From the NCBI GenBank assembly GCA_024636425.1, contig JAGXHB010000199.1, positions 1 to 9,748 on the forward strand: 9,748 nt of DNA, given 5' to 3'. The notes under the pieces are model-generated. The model ran no database searches and had not been told where the DNA came from. It worked only from the letters and a program-made list of their open reading frames with translations. Within the stretch, counting starts at the first letter, position 1; each line of letters begins with the position of its first letter. A program made the position numbers and the translations under genes. This stretch comes from Roseobacter sp. (GTDB lineage: Bacteria; Pseudomonadota; Alphaproteobacteria; Rhodobacterales; Rhodobacteraceae). Below, piece after piece: positions 1 through 6,377 of the stretch.

Positions 1-540
1 AACCGCATTGACCGTGATGCCACGGCTCGCGACCTCATAGGCCAGCGATTTGGACATGCCGACCATACCTGCCTTGGAAGCGGCATAGTTTGCCTGCCCG
101 GGATTGCCCGTCGCACCCACCACGCTCGAGATGTTCACGATCCGGCCCCACCGCGCCTTCATCATGCCGCGCATCACGCCTTTGCACAGCTTGAAGGTCG
201 CAGTCAGGTTCACGTTCAGCACCGAATTCCATTCGTCATCCGACATGCGCATGAACAGGTTATCGCGCGTGATACCGGCGTTATTGACCAGAATATCGAC
301 CGACCCCATCGCCTCGGCGGCCTGCTTGGGCAGCGCTTCGACAGCATCCATATCGCTCAGGTTGCAGGGCAGCACATGCGCGCGGTCGCCCAGTTCGGCC
401 TTGAGCGCCTCAAGCGGTTCGGTCCGCGTGCCGGACAGCCCCACAGTGGCTCCTTGCGCGTGCAAGGCGCGCGCAATATCAGCACCGATCCCGCCCGAAG
501 CGCCGGTCACCAGCGCATTTTTCCCCGTCAGATCAAACAT
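1..540 (-). CDS. fabG: 3-oxoacyl-[acyl-carrier-protein] reductase, C-terminus cut by window edge
   Basis: This is the NADPH-dependent reductase of type II fatty-acid synthesis, which reduces 3-ketoacyl-ACP to 3-hydroxyacyl-ACP in the cytosol. The visible 180 codons form a classical short-chain dehydrogenase. They include the Rossmann glycine motif TGASGGIG at residues 12-19, NNAG at 86-89, the active-site Asn111, Ser139, and Tyr152 with Lys156 in YAASK. The usual length is about 245 residues, so roughly the last quarter lies beyond the left edge. The ATG start has AAGGA seven bases upstream. It sits 20 bases after the fabD stop, so the two genes are almost certainly co-transcribed, with fabD first. 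Family assignment is from motifs. The fabD neighbour separates it from other short-chain reductases such as PhaB. Confidence 0.96.
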   Translation of the reverse strand, partial: MFDLTGKNALVTGASGGIGADIARALHAQGATVGLSGTRTEPLEALKAELGDRAHVLPCNLSDMDAVEALPKQAAEAMGSVDILVNNAGITRDNLFMRMSDDEWNSVLNVNLTATFKLCKGVMRGMMKARWGRIVNISSVVGATGNPGQANYAASKAGMVGMSKSLAYEVASRGITVNAV

Positions 541-560
541 CTATCTATCCTTCTGTTGCA

Positions 561-1493
561 TTACGCCGTGTTCATCGCCGCAGCATCCGCTGCCGTGCCG
601 ATATTGACGCAGGTGATTTCCTTGTTGATCCGCCGGACCATCCCGCTGAGCGCCTTGCCTGCACCGATCTCCCAGATCTCGGTCACACCTTGCGCGGCCA
701 TCCACTCGACGGACGACAACCAGCGCACTTGCCCCGTGACCTGATCGATCAGCAACTGCCGGATCCGGTCGGGGTCACTGACAGCTTCGGCGATCACATT
801 CGCGACGACCGGCACCTTGGGGGTCTGCATCTTCACCTCTGCCAGCGCCTGCGCCATTTCTTCGGCTGCAGGTGCCATCAGCGCACAGTGAAAAGGTGCC
901 GACACCGGCAACATCAACGCCCGCTTGGCCCCAGCCGCCTTGGCCAGATCGACCGCACGCTCCACCGCTGCTTTGCTGCCCGAGACGACGTTTTGCGCAG
1001 GATCGTTCTGGTTGGCAACCTGACAGACATCGCCCTGCGCCGCATCGGCGGCAACCTGTTCCGCTTGCTCAAAGCTCAGCCCCAGAAGGGCGGCCATGGC
1101 ACCCTGCCCGACCGGAACAGCCGCCTGCATGGCACGGCCCCGGATGCGCAGCAGCCGCGCCGTGTCCGCCAGCGAAAACGTCCCGGCCGCACACAGGGCC
1201 GAATATTCACCCAGCGAATGACCCGCAACAAAGCCCGCTTTGTCGATCGTGATCCCTTCCGCCGCAAGCGCCGCCATCGCCGCCATGGACGTTGCCATCA
1301 GCGCCGGCTGCGCGTTCTGGGTCAGCGTCAACGTGTCGGCCTCGCCCTCCCAGATGAGGTGCGACAGCTTTTCACCAAGCGCGTCATCAACCTCGTCAAA
1401 GACGGCTTGCGCTGCCGGATAGGCCTCGGCCAGATCGCGCCCCATACCGATGGTTTGAGCGCCCTGGCCCGGATAAACGAATGCAATGCTCAT
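561..1493 (-). CDS. fabD: Malonyl-CoA:ACP transacylase
   Basis: The enzyme moves the malonyl group from CoA to acyl carrier protein, which supplies the extender unit for fatty-acid synthesis. At 310 residues it is the normal family length. The N-terminal PGQGAQ (residues 8-13) is the oxyanion-loop motif. The nucleophile is Ser93 in GHSLG, the substrate-carboxylate Arg is Arg118, and the catalytic His is His202 in APFHC. The C-terminal EIGAGKALSGMVRRI stretch is also typical. The ATG has only a weak GGGG-type ribosome site about six bases upstream. It is the first visible gene of the fabD-fabG operon and is divergent from the b561-YceI gene. Its leader carries a perfect inverted repeat, listed separately. 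All catalytic residues are intact. Confidence 0.96.
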   Translation of the reverse strand: MSIAFVYPGQGAQTIGMGRDLAEAYPAAQAVFDEVDDALGEKLSHLIWEGEADTLTLTQNAQPALMATSMAAMAALAAEGITIDKAGFVAGHSLGEYSALCAAGTFSLADTARLLRIRGRAMQAAVPVGQGAMAALLGLSFEQAEQVAADAAQGDVCQVANQNDPAQNVVSGSKAAVERAVDLAKAAGAKRALMLPVSAPFHCALMAPAAEEMAQALAEVKMQTPKVPVVANVIAEAVSDPDRIRQLLIDQVTGQVRWLSSVEWMAAQGVTEIWEIGAGKALSGMVRRINKEITCVNIGTAADAAAMNTA

Positions 1494-1514
1494 AAAGTAC
1501 CCCGTTTTTTTGTT

Positions 1515-1534
1515 GCACGCGGCATAGCGCGTGC
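1515..1534 (-). promoter_or_regulatory. Inverted repeat in the fabD leader/promoter region
   Basis: GCACGCG and CGCGTGC are perfect 7-base arms separated by six bases. The repeat ends 22 bases before the fabD ATG, just ahead of an A-rich stretch and the weak ribosome site. In the fabD transcript it would form a hairpin followed by A residues, so it is not a fabD terminator. It could be an operator or a leader hairpin. No regulator can be named from the sequence. The rest of the 147-base divergent gap between fabD and the b561-YceI gene shows no convincing -35/-10 pair. Confidence 0.35.
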
Positions 1535-1640
1535 GACGCTTTGGAACAAGCCTGCACCGATAATGTGCGGATATCTAGGTTTGGTTCGGGGCCGAGCTAA
1601 TGTAAACCGACACCAACCCTTGTTTTTCCGGAGCACACCA

Positions 1641-2849
1641 ATGGCCTTTTCCAACACGGCACTGCGTTATGGCGGCGTCACCAAGTTCTTTCACTGGCTC
1701 ACGGCACTGCTGATCCTGACGCTGATACCGCTTGGTCTTTATGCCAACGACCTGCCCTATGACACGCAGGCGCAACTCACCACCAAGGCGTGGTACTTTT
1801 CGCTGCACAAAACACTTGGTGTCACTGTGTTTTTCGTGGCCTTGCTCCGCATTCTCTGGGCATGGAGCCAGCCCAAGCCAGGGCTGTTGAACGCAGACAA
1901 AAAAGCGGAAAGCTGGCTGGCCGAAACAGTCCATTGGCTGCTTTATGGTGCTCTTGTGATCGTGCCGCTTGCTGGCTGGATCAGCCACGCCGCCGCCTCA
2001 GGTTTCGCGCCGATCTGGTGGCCACTGGGGCAGAACCTGCCATTGATCCCGAAAAGCACCGCCATCGAACATGCCTTCGTCAGCCTGCACGAAATTTCGG
2101 GCAAGGTGCTGATCGGTGCGCTGATCCTGCACGCGGCAGGCGCGCTCAAGCATCATTTCATCGACCGCGATTCGACACTGCGCCGCATGTTGCCCGGTGA
2201 ACCTGCCTTGGGTCCGGTGCCAGCACAGCACCACAGCAAGGTACCCGTCGCAGCGGCGACGCTCGCATGGGTCGCGGCCATCACCCTTGGACTTGGCCTC
2301 GGCGTGATGGGCGATGGCAGGGGCACACAGGCAGCCGAGGCACCCGCCTTGGATCAGGTCGCGTCTGACTGGCAGGTCGACAGCGGCAGCATCGCGCTGA
2401 CCGTCACGCAGTTCGGCTCGGAGGTGGAGGGCAGTTTCGCAGACTGGACCGCCGCCATCACCTTTGACCCCGAAGTGCAAAGCGGCGAGGCAGGTGAAGT
2501 GACCACGACGGTTTCAATCCCCTCCATAGCCTTGGGGTCTGTCACCGATCAGGCGAAAGGCCCCGATTTCTTTAACGCGGCTGAATTCCCAACCGCGACC
2601 TTTACCGCTGACATCAACGTTGAAGAGGATCTGTACGTGGCCGACGGCACCTTGACGATCAAGGACCAGTCGGTGCCCGTCACCCTGCCCTTTGATCTTT
2701 ACGTCGACGGTCTCTCCGCCGAGATGAGTGGTGGCACGACCCTTGACCGTCGTGATTTCGGCGTCGGCGACAGTGTCACGGACGCCGGGACGCTTGGCTT
2801 TGATGTACGCATCGACATAGACCTGACGGCCACACGCCAGCAGAACTGA
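1641..2849 (+). CDS. Cytochrome b561 - YceI fusion protein
   Basis: A 402-residue two-domain membrane protein. Residues 1-175 are a bacterial cytochrome b561 with four hydrophobic helices near 14-34, 54-73, 96-115 and 152-170. Candidate haem-ligand histidines are His18, His56, His150 and His164. After a basic, His-containing linker a fifth helix (about 203-222) should carry the chain across the membrane. Residues 242-397 then form a YceI lipocalin-like domain in the periplasm. Known b561 proteins exchange electrons with quinone, and YceI-fold proteins bind isoprenoid lipids. A coupled quinone or isoprenoid role is inference. The ATG was chosen because GGAG lies seven bases before it and the protein starts just ahead of the first helix. 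The reading frame stays open further upstream only as the antisense of fabD. It converges on a separate YceI gene. Confidence 0.9.
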   Translation: MAFSNTALRYGGVTKFFHWLTALLILTLIPLGLYANDLPYDTQAQLTTKAWYFSLHKTLGVTVFFVALLRILWAWSQPKPGLLNADKKAESWLAETVHWLLYGALVIVPLAGWISHAAASGFAPIWWPLGQNLPLIPKSTAIEHAFVSLHEISGKVLIGALILHAAGALKHHFIDRDSTLRRMLPGEPALGPVPAQHHSKVPVAAATLAWVAAITLGLGLGVMGDGRGTQAAEAPALDQVASDWQVDSGSIALTVTQFGSEVEGSFADWTAAITFDPEVQSGEAGEVTTTVSIPSIALGSVTDQAKGPDFFNAAEFPTATFTADINVEEDLYVADGTLTIKDQSVPVTLPFDLYVDGLSAEMSGGTTLDRRDFGVGDSVTDAGTLGFDVRIDIDLTATRQQN

Positions 2850-2866
2850 TCCCGCCCCCAGAAACA

Positions 2867-2895
2867 AAAACGCCGGGGCAAGACCCCGGCGTTTT
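2867..2895. terminator. Bidirectional Rho-independent terminator
   Basis: A perfect 8-base GC stem (CGCCGGGG / CCCCGGCG) with a five-base loop is flanked by A-rich sequence on the left and TTTT on the right. It can therefore work in both directions. It lies between the stop of the b561-YceI fusion and the stop of the convergent YceI gene. The T tract is longer on the minus strand, so it may serve the YceI gene best. Confidence 0.85.
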
Positions 2896-2915
2896 CAATC
2901 GCAGTGATGGAAAGC

Positions 2916-3491
2916 TTATTCAGCCTTCATCGCCTCGACCGAGATGTCGATCTGGACTTCGTCGCTGACGAAAGGCGCGAACTGACCGAGGTTGTAGTCG
3001 GAGCGCAGAACCGTTGTTGACGCGTCGAAACCGGCCCATGGCTTGTTCTCCATCGGGTGATCGCCCATCTGGTTCAGCTTCGCATCCAGCACGACCGATT
3101 TCGTCACGCCGTTCATGGTAAGATCACCGGTGATCTTGCCGGTATCGTCGCCGGTTACTTCGATGCCCGTGGATTCAAACGTGACCATGTCACCTTCTTC
3201 GGCCCCGAAGAAATCATCCGACATGAAGTGATCGGTGCGCGGCTGCCAGCCGGTGATCATGTCCATCACGGGAAACGAAACGCTGACGGAGGAATTTGCG
3301 GGTTCTTCCTCGTCCATCATGATCTCGCCTTCGAATCCACTGAACATGGATGTCGTTGTCGAAAAGCCGAGGTGATCATAGGTGAAGACGATCTGGCTGT
3401 GGCTTGGATCGAACGTGTATTTCTCGGCTGCAAAGGCAGATGTGGCACCCAGCGTGAGGGCTGCGGCGACGAGGGTGGTTTTCATGAACAT
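2916..3491 (-). CDS. Secreted YceI family protein
   Basis: A 191-residue periplasmic protein of the YceI lipocalin-like family. The Sec signal peptide covers residues 1 to about 21-22, ending in an Ala-Phe-Ala-Ala cleavage region. The mature start (YTFDPSHSQIVFTYDHLGFS) is the family's opening strand. GDLTMNGVTKSV near 122-133 and the closing IDISVEA strand also fit. Family members bind polyisoprenoid or amphiphilic molecules, and the role in this organism is unknown. AGGAG sits seven bases before the first ATG and 13 before the second (residue 3), so the first was chosen. The sequence is clearly different from the YceI domain fused to b561 next door, so this is not a recent duplicate. It is more like the common E. 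coli-type secreted form. Confidence 0.93.
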   Translation of the reverse strand: MFMKTTLVAAALTLGATSAFAAEKYTFDPSHSQIVFTYDHLGFSTTTSMFSGFEGEIMMDEEEPANSSVSVSFPVMDMITGWQPRTDHFMSDDFFGAEEGDMVTFESTGIEVTGDDTGKITGDLTMNGVTKSVVLDAKLNQMGDHPMENKPWAGFDASTTVLRSDYNLGQFAPFVSDEVQIDISVEAMKAE

Positions 3492-3540
3492 GGGTTAACT
3501 CCTGTTGGTCATCAATATGGCCACACAAGTGGTGCTAAAT

Positions 3541-3571
3541 CCTGTTTCGACAACCCGCACCCGCAAACAGG
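3541..3571. repeat. Inverted repeat upstream of the YceI gene
   Basis: CCTGTTT and AAACAGG are perfect 7-base arms with 17 bases between them. The repeat lies 50-80 bases upstream of the YceI start on its promoter side. Its position suggests an operator, but no family can be assigned and no convincing promoter boxes are seen. The remaining bases of this 117-base gap show nothing else I can support. Confidence 0.25.
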
Positions 3572-3608
3572 GTCTGCGCGATTTTGAACACTCAGCCGTC
3601 GCTGTCGC

Positions 3609-3631
3609 AAAAACCTGTCGCCTCAGACAGG
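3609..3631 (-). terminator. Rho-independent terminator overlapping the end of the two-helix protein gene
   Basis: Read on the minus strand, CCTGTC and GACAGG pair around a six-base loop and are followed directly by TTTTT. The loop contains the TGA stop codon of the upstream membrane protein gene, so the left arm lies within its last codons. The stem is short (6 bp, four GC pairs), so strength is uncertain. Confidence 0.55.
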
Positions 3632-4117
3632 CTGACCCGCATCGCGCAGTCCCGAGACCAGCATATCCATGATACGCCGTTCCGTGACATGTATGTCACC
3701 CAGAAATGCGCCGTTCTGATCCCAGAGTTTCAGCAGGTCAGGATGCCGTTCAACCCGTGACAGATCGGCAAAGCTGCACCGGCCCACAACCAGACTGGAC
3801 CCCATCGCCCCCGCACGCACCAGCCTCAGCTCGCGACGCGCGGTATCAATTTCGATATCAGGGCGCGCTATCTTGCTGCTCGACAAGGTCAGCCAACAGC
3901 CGAACATCAACGCCAGCACCGACAGGCCCATCTTGACCAGCATGACGTCGCTGCCCCAGTTTGCCCCCGGAACAAGCCACAGTCCCGACGCAGACAGGAT
4001 CAGCGAGGCCCCTACAATGCGGTACAGCCACCCCAGCACCAGATCGAGGCCATCTGCAGATTGATCCGAAGTACAATATAGCTGGCCATCGGTCATAAAA
4101 TCAGACGTTGCAGTCAT
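3623..4117 (-). CDS. Unrecognised inner-membrane protein with two helices and a C-terminal cytosolic-type domain
   Basis: A 164-residue protein that I do not recognise as a named family. Two hydrophobic segments are visible, about residues 30-49 (ending SGLWLV) and 61-80. A soluble region of about 80 residues follows. Its alternating strand-like pattern, with DTARRELRLVRAG, a hydrophobic strand, then FADLSRVERH, resembles small PH-like domains found after two-helix membrane anchors. That resemblance is only a guess from pattern. The ATG at the stated start has AAAGGA six bases upstream. An in-frame GTG 15 bases earlier overlaps that ribosome site and was rejected. The gene stands alone between the YceI gene and the divergent ribosomal operon. 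Its stop codon lies in its own probable terminator loop. Coding bias and composition fit a real gene. Confidence 0.8.
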   Translation of the reverse strand: MTATSDFMTDGQLYCTSDQSADGLDLVLGWLYRIVGASLILSASGLWLVPGANWGSDVMLVKMGLSVLALMFGCWLTLSSSKIARPDIEIDTARRELRLVRAGAMGSSLVVGRCSFADLSRVERHPDLLKLWDQNGAFLGDIHVTERRIMDMLVSGLRDAGQPV

Positions 4118-4267
4118 CGGACATCCTTTCACCCGTCCACCTTGCTGGTGTAGGTCAGGATAAACGCCTGATCATGACCATAAAGCGGCGCAGCAGCGGC
4201 AGCCTTGGTACGATTTGGGGAAATTAGCGTGGTCTTCCCCCATATTTGGCACGCACCAACTCCACCC

Positions 4268-4295
4268 TTGCCCTGCGCCCGAAACCATGTATATC
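4268..4295 (+). promoter_or_regulatory. Candidate promoter for the rpsF-rpsR-rplI operon
   Basis: TTGCCC (-35-like) and TATATC (-10-like) are separated by 16 bases, each matching four of six consensus positions. They lie in the 286-base gap between the divergent two-helix protein gene and rpsF. This would give a leader of about 100 bases that includes the foldable element listed next. Other weak pairs exist nearby, so confidence is low. The gap contains no tRNA and no credible extra gene. Confidence 0.33.
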
Positions 4296-4325
4296 AGCCT
4301 TTCGTTTTGCATCATTTTTTGAACC

Positions 4326-4381
4326 GCGCAGACTCTCGTGGTGAGGCCGCAAAACGCAAATGCCTCGCCTATGAAATGCGC
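4326..4381 (+). promoter_or_regulatory. Candidate structured leader of rpsF mRNA
   Basis: GGTGAGGC (4340-4347) can pair over eight bases with GCCTCGCC (4362-4369), with one G-U pair and a 14-base loop. Outside it, GCGCA (4326-4330) can pair with TGCGC (4377-4381), closing an internal loop. The element ends 12 bases before the rpsF ribosome site. In several bacteria an rpsF leader is bound by the S6:S18 complex for feedback control. Whether this hairpin is that element is inference and needs covariation evidence. Confidence 0.35.
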
Positions 4382-4403
4382 CTTGATATAAATAGGAGTG
4401 CAC

Positions 4404-4766
4404 ATGCCGCTTTATGAGCATGTTATGATTGCGCGTCAGGACTTGTCCAACACGCAAGCAGAAGGCCTTATCGAACATTTCGGCACCGTATTGGCTGACA
4501 ACGACGGCAAGCTCGTCGACAGCGAATACTGGGGCGTCAAGACGATGGCCTACAAGATCAACAAGAACCGCAAGGGCCACTACGCCTTCCTGCGTTCGGA
4601 TGCACCTGCAACCGCCGTTCAGGAAATGGAACGTCTGATGCGCCTGCATGACGACGTGATGCGCGTTCTGACCATCAAGGTTGATGAGCATAAAGAACTG
4701 CCATCCGTCCAGATGCAGAAACGTGACGAACGCCCCGACCGCGGTGAACGCCGCGAGCGCCGTTGA
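4404..4766 (+). CDS. rpsF: 30S ribosomal protein bS6
   Basis: S6 binds the platform of the 30S subunit as a heterodimer with S18. The 120-residue protein opens with MPLYEHVMIARQDLS, the typical alphaproteobacterial S6 start, and continues with the ferredoxin-like fold. Recognisable stretches include YWGVKTMAYKINKNRKGHY near 42-60 and MRLHDDVMRVLTIKV near 78-92. After residue 95 comes a highly charged, mostly basic tail rich in Arg and Glu ending in RRERR. The ATG was chosen because AGGAG lies five bases upstream and this start matches the family. An in-frame GTG six bases earlier would overlap the ribosome site. It is the first gene of the rpsF-rpsR-rplI operon, 29 bases ahead of rpsR, with no priB between as there is in E. 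coli. Confidence 0.97.
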   Translation: MPLYEHVMIARQDLSNTQAEGLIEHFGTVLADNDGKLVDSEYWGVKTMAYKINKNRKGHYAFLRSDAPATAVQEMERLMRLHDDVMRVLTIKVDEHKELPSVQMQKRDERPDRGERRERR

Positions 4767-4795
4767 TCATCAGCTTGAAAGAAAGGACATAAACC

Positions 4796-5023
4796 ATGGC
4801 CGCAAAACCATTTTTCCGCCGTCGTAAAGTCTGCCCCTTCTCGGGCGACAACGCACCGGCAATCGACTACAAGGACACACGTCTGCTGCAGCGCTACATC
4901 TCTGAGCGTGGCAAGATTGTTCCGTCCCGTATCACCGCAGTCTCTGCGAAAAAGCAGCGTGAACTGGCCCGTGCCATCAAACGCGCCCGCTTTCTCGCCT
5001 TGCTGCCCTACGCCGTGAAATAA
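4796..5023 (+). CDS. rpsR: 30S ribosomal protein bS18
   Basis: S18 pairs with S6 on the 30S platform. At 75 residues it is full length for the family. The start MAAKPFFRRRKVCPFSG, the central DYKDTRLLQRYISERGKIVPSR block and the closing KRARFLALLPY segment are diagnostic. A single cysteine (Cys13) is present, so this is not a four-cysteine zinc-binding form. AAAGGA lies eight bases before the ATG. The gene sits between rpsF and rplI. The AAGGAG ribosome site of rplI overlaps its TAA stop, which suggests translational coupling to rplI. Confidence 0.98.
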   Translation: MAAKPFFRRRKVCPFSGDNAPAIDYKDTRLLQRYISERGKIVPSRITAVSAKKQRELARAIKRARFLALLPYAVK

Positions 5024-5035
5024 GGAGCAAAGCAC

Positions 5036-5650
5036 ATGCAAGTTATCCTTCTGGAACGTGTGTCCAAGCTTGGCCAGATGGGCGAAGTCGTGGACGTGAA
5101 GCCCGGCTATGCCCGCAACTTCCTGCTGCCGCAGGGCAAGGCGCTGTCGGCCTCCAAGGCCAACATCGAAGCTTTCGAGGGCCGCAAGGCGCAGCTTGAA
5201 GCTGACAACCTCGAGACCAAGAAAGAAGCCGAAGCGCTCTCTGCCAAGCTGGACGGTCAGCAGTTCATCGTGATCCGCTCCGCTTCTGATTCGGGTGCGC
5301 TGTACGGTTCCGTCACCACCCGTGACGCGGCCGATGTCGCAACCGCCGAAGGCTTTACCGTTGATCGCAAGCAGGTCATCCTGCGCAACCCGATCAAGGA
5401 TCTGGGCCTGCACGATGTAACAATCGTTCTGCACCCCGAAGTCGAAGCTACCATTCAGTTGAACGTCGCCCGTTCCCCTGAAGAGGCCGAGCTTCAGGCC
5501 GCAGGCAAGTCGATTCAGGAACTGGCCGCAGAAGAAGAAGCCGCAGCAGAGTTCGAAATCTCCGAACTCTTCGACGACCTCGGGTCTGCCGCGAACGACG
5601 ACGACATGGATGAACCAGCAGAGTCCAAGGAAGACGAAACGAAAGAGTAA
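5036..5650 (+). CDS. rplI: 50S ribosomal protein bL9 with long acidic C-terminal extension
   Basis: L9 binds 23S rRNA at the base of the L1 stalk and reaches out from the 50S subunit, helping frame maintenance. The N-terminal domain MQVILLERVSKLGQMG with VKPGYARNFLLP (residues 22-33) is the rRNA-binding signature. A connecting helix rich in Lys, Glu and Ala (about 42-73) leads to the C-terminal domain, which ends near residue 148. The protein is 204 residues, against about 149 in E. coli. The extra 50 or so residues are strongly acidic and end in a run of Asp, Glu and Lys. Such tails are, to my knowledge, common in Rhodobacterales L9. It is the last gene of the operon, with AAGGAG overlapping the rpsR stop and a strong terminator downstream. 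Confidence 0.98.
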   Translation: MQVILLERVSKLGQMGEVVDVKPGYARNFLLPQGKALSASKANIEAFEGRKAQLEADNLETKKEAEALSAKLDGQQFIVIRSASDSGALYGSVTTRDAADVATAEGFTVDRKQVILRNPIKDLGLHDVTIVLHPEVEATIQLNVARSPEEAELQAAGKSIQELAAEEEAAAEFEISELFDDLGSAANDDDMDEPAESKEDETKE

Positions 5651-5676
5651 TCTTTCAACGCGTTGCACCGGAATAG

Positions 5677-5705
5677 GCCGCCCCATGCAAATGGGGCGGC
5701 TTTTT
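5677..5705 (+). terminator. Rho-independent terminator of the ribosomal operon
   Basis: GCCGCCCCAT pairs perfectly with ATGGGGCGGC over ten bases, with a GCAA tetraloop, and is followed by TTTTT. It starts 27 bases after the rplI stop codon. This is the strongest classical terminator in the window. Confidence 0.95.
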
Positions 5706-5783
5706 CGTATGTGGCGACGGCGTCAAACCCGCGTTCCTTTCGGCAACCGATTGCCTAAGGGACCACGGCGATGCAGCTTCTGC

Positions 5784-5811
5784 TTGTCTGGACCAGCTAC
5801 GTGACTAGGGT
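5784..5811 (+). promoter_or_regulatory. Weak candidate promoter before the transglycosylase gene
   Basis: TTGTCT (four of six) and TAGGGT (three of six) are 16 bases apart, downstream of the ribosomal operon terminator. If real, transcription would begin around 5818-5820. That excludes the ATG at 5812 and supports the internal start at 5845. The match is weak. Confidence 0.2.
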
Positions 5812-5844
5812 ATGGCCCAAGTTCAACAGTTGAAATGCTCCTCC

Positions 5845-6333
5845 ATGCGCCAATTCTCCCGTCGGTCCTGCCTGCTGCTGATAGGCGCTGCTGCCCTGAG
5901 CGCCTGCGCCAGCACGCAAACAGACGTGATAAACCTGCGCGATGACAGAAGCGTGATTCCCCTTCATCCGAACGAGACGCCAGAGCTGCGCAGGCTCATC
6001 AACAAATGGGCCGATTTCTATGACGTCCCTCGCCCGCTGGTCCACCGGCTTGCGATCCGCGAAAGCACTCACCGTCCCGAGGCGCGCAACGGCCCCTATT
6101 TCGGCCTGCTTCAAATCCTGCCGGCCACTGCGCGCACCATGGGGTTCCGTGGCAACAGCCGCGATCTGCTGAACCCGGACGTCAACCTTCAGTATGGCGT
6201 GAAATACCTGCGCGGCGCATGGATGCTTGCCGATGGCAGCCACGACACCGCAATCCAGTGGTACGCACGCGGCTACTACTACGAGGCGAAACGCCGTGGG
6301 TTGCTGGTCGAAACCGGGCTGCGCGCCGGGTAG
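5845..6333 (+). CDS. Lytic transglycosylase (SLT-domain) lipoprotein
   Basis: A small predicted peptidoglycan-cleaving lipoprotein of 162 residues. The signal MRQFSRRSCLLLIGAAALSAC ends in the lipobox LSAC, giving a lipidated Cys21. SRRSCLL resembles a twin-arginine motif, so export may be by Tat. The SLT domain follows: the catalytic Glu73 in the ES motif (AIREST), then FGLLQILPATARTMGF near 86-101. NPDVNLQYGVKYL at 110-122 and a tyrosine-rich end (WYARGYYYEAK) complete the lysozyme-like fold. The same frame opens at an ATG at 5812, which would add 11 residues. I prefer the internal ATG because it gives a normal-length signal peptide, but neither start has a clear ribosome site. It lies between the ribosomal operon terminator and AOX, on the same strand as both. 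Confidence 0.85.
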   Translation: MRQFSRRSCLLLIGAAALSACASTQTDVINLRDDRSVIPLHPNETPELRRLINKWADFYDVPRPLVHRLAIRESTHRPEARNGPYFGLLQILPATARTMGFRGNSRDLLNPDVNLQYGVKYLRGAWMLADGSHDTAIQWYARGYYYEAKRRGLLVETGLRAG

Positions 6334-6377
6334 GCAACATCCGCGATCAACCGCCGGATCCACGCTGCTCTGCGCAG

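Noticed and set aside
690..1640. A long plus-strand open frame joined to the b561-YceI gene (719 residues in total)
   Set aside because: This part is the antisense of fabD, is Arg/His-rich without family features, and a good ribosome site precedes the ATG at 1641.
4153..4179. Nested inverted repeats (TCAGG/CCTGA and GGTCA/TGACC) upstream of the two-helix protein gene
   Set aside because: Five-base arms that are not concentric; too short to separate from chance.
4172..4417. Two short open frames (77 and 70 codons) in the gap before rpsF
   Set aside because: No ribosome sites, unusual Cys/Trp/His composition, and they overlap the probable promoter and leader of rpsF.
4619..5686. Minus-strand open frame of 355 codons opposite rpsR and rplI
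   Set aside because: It lies fully over well-identified ribosomal genes and has Cys/Val/Phe-rich low-complexity composition typical of an antisense shadow.
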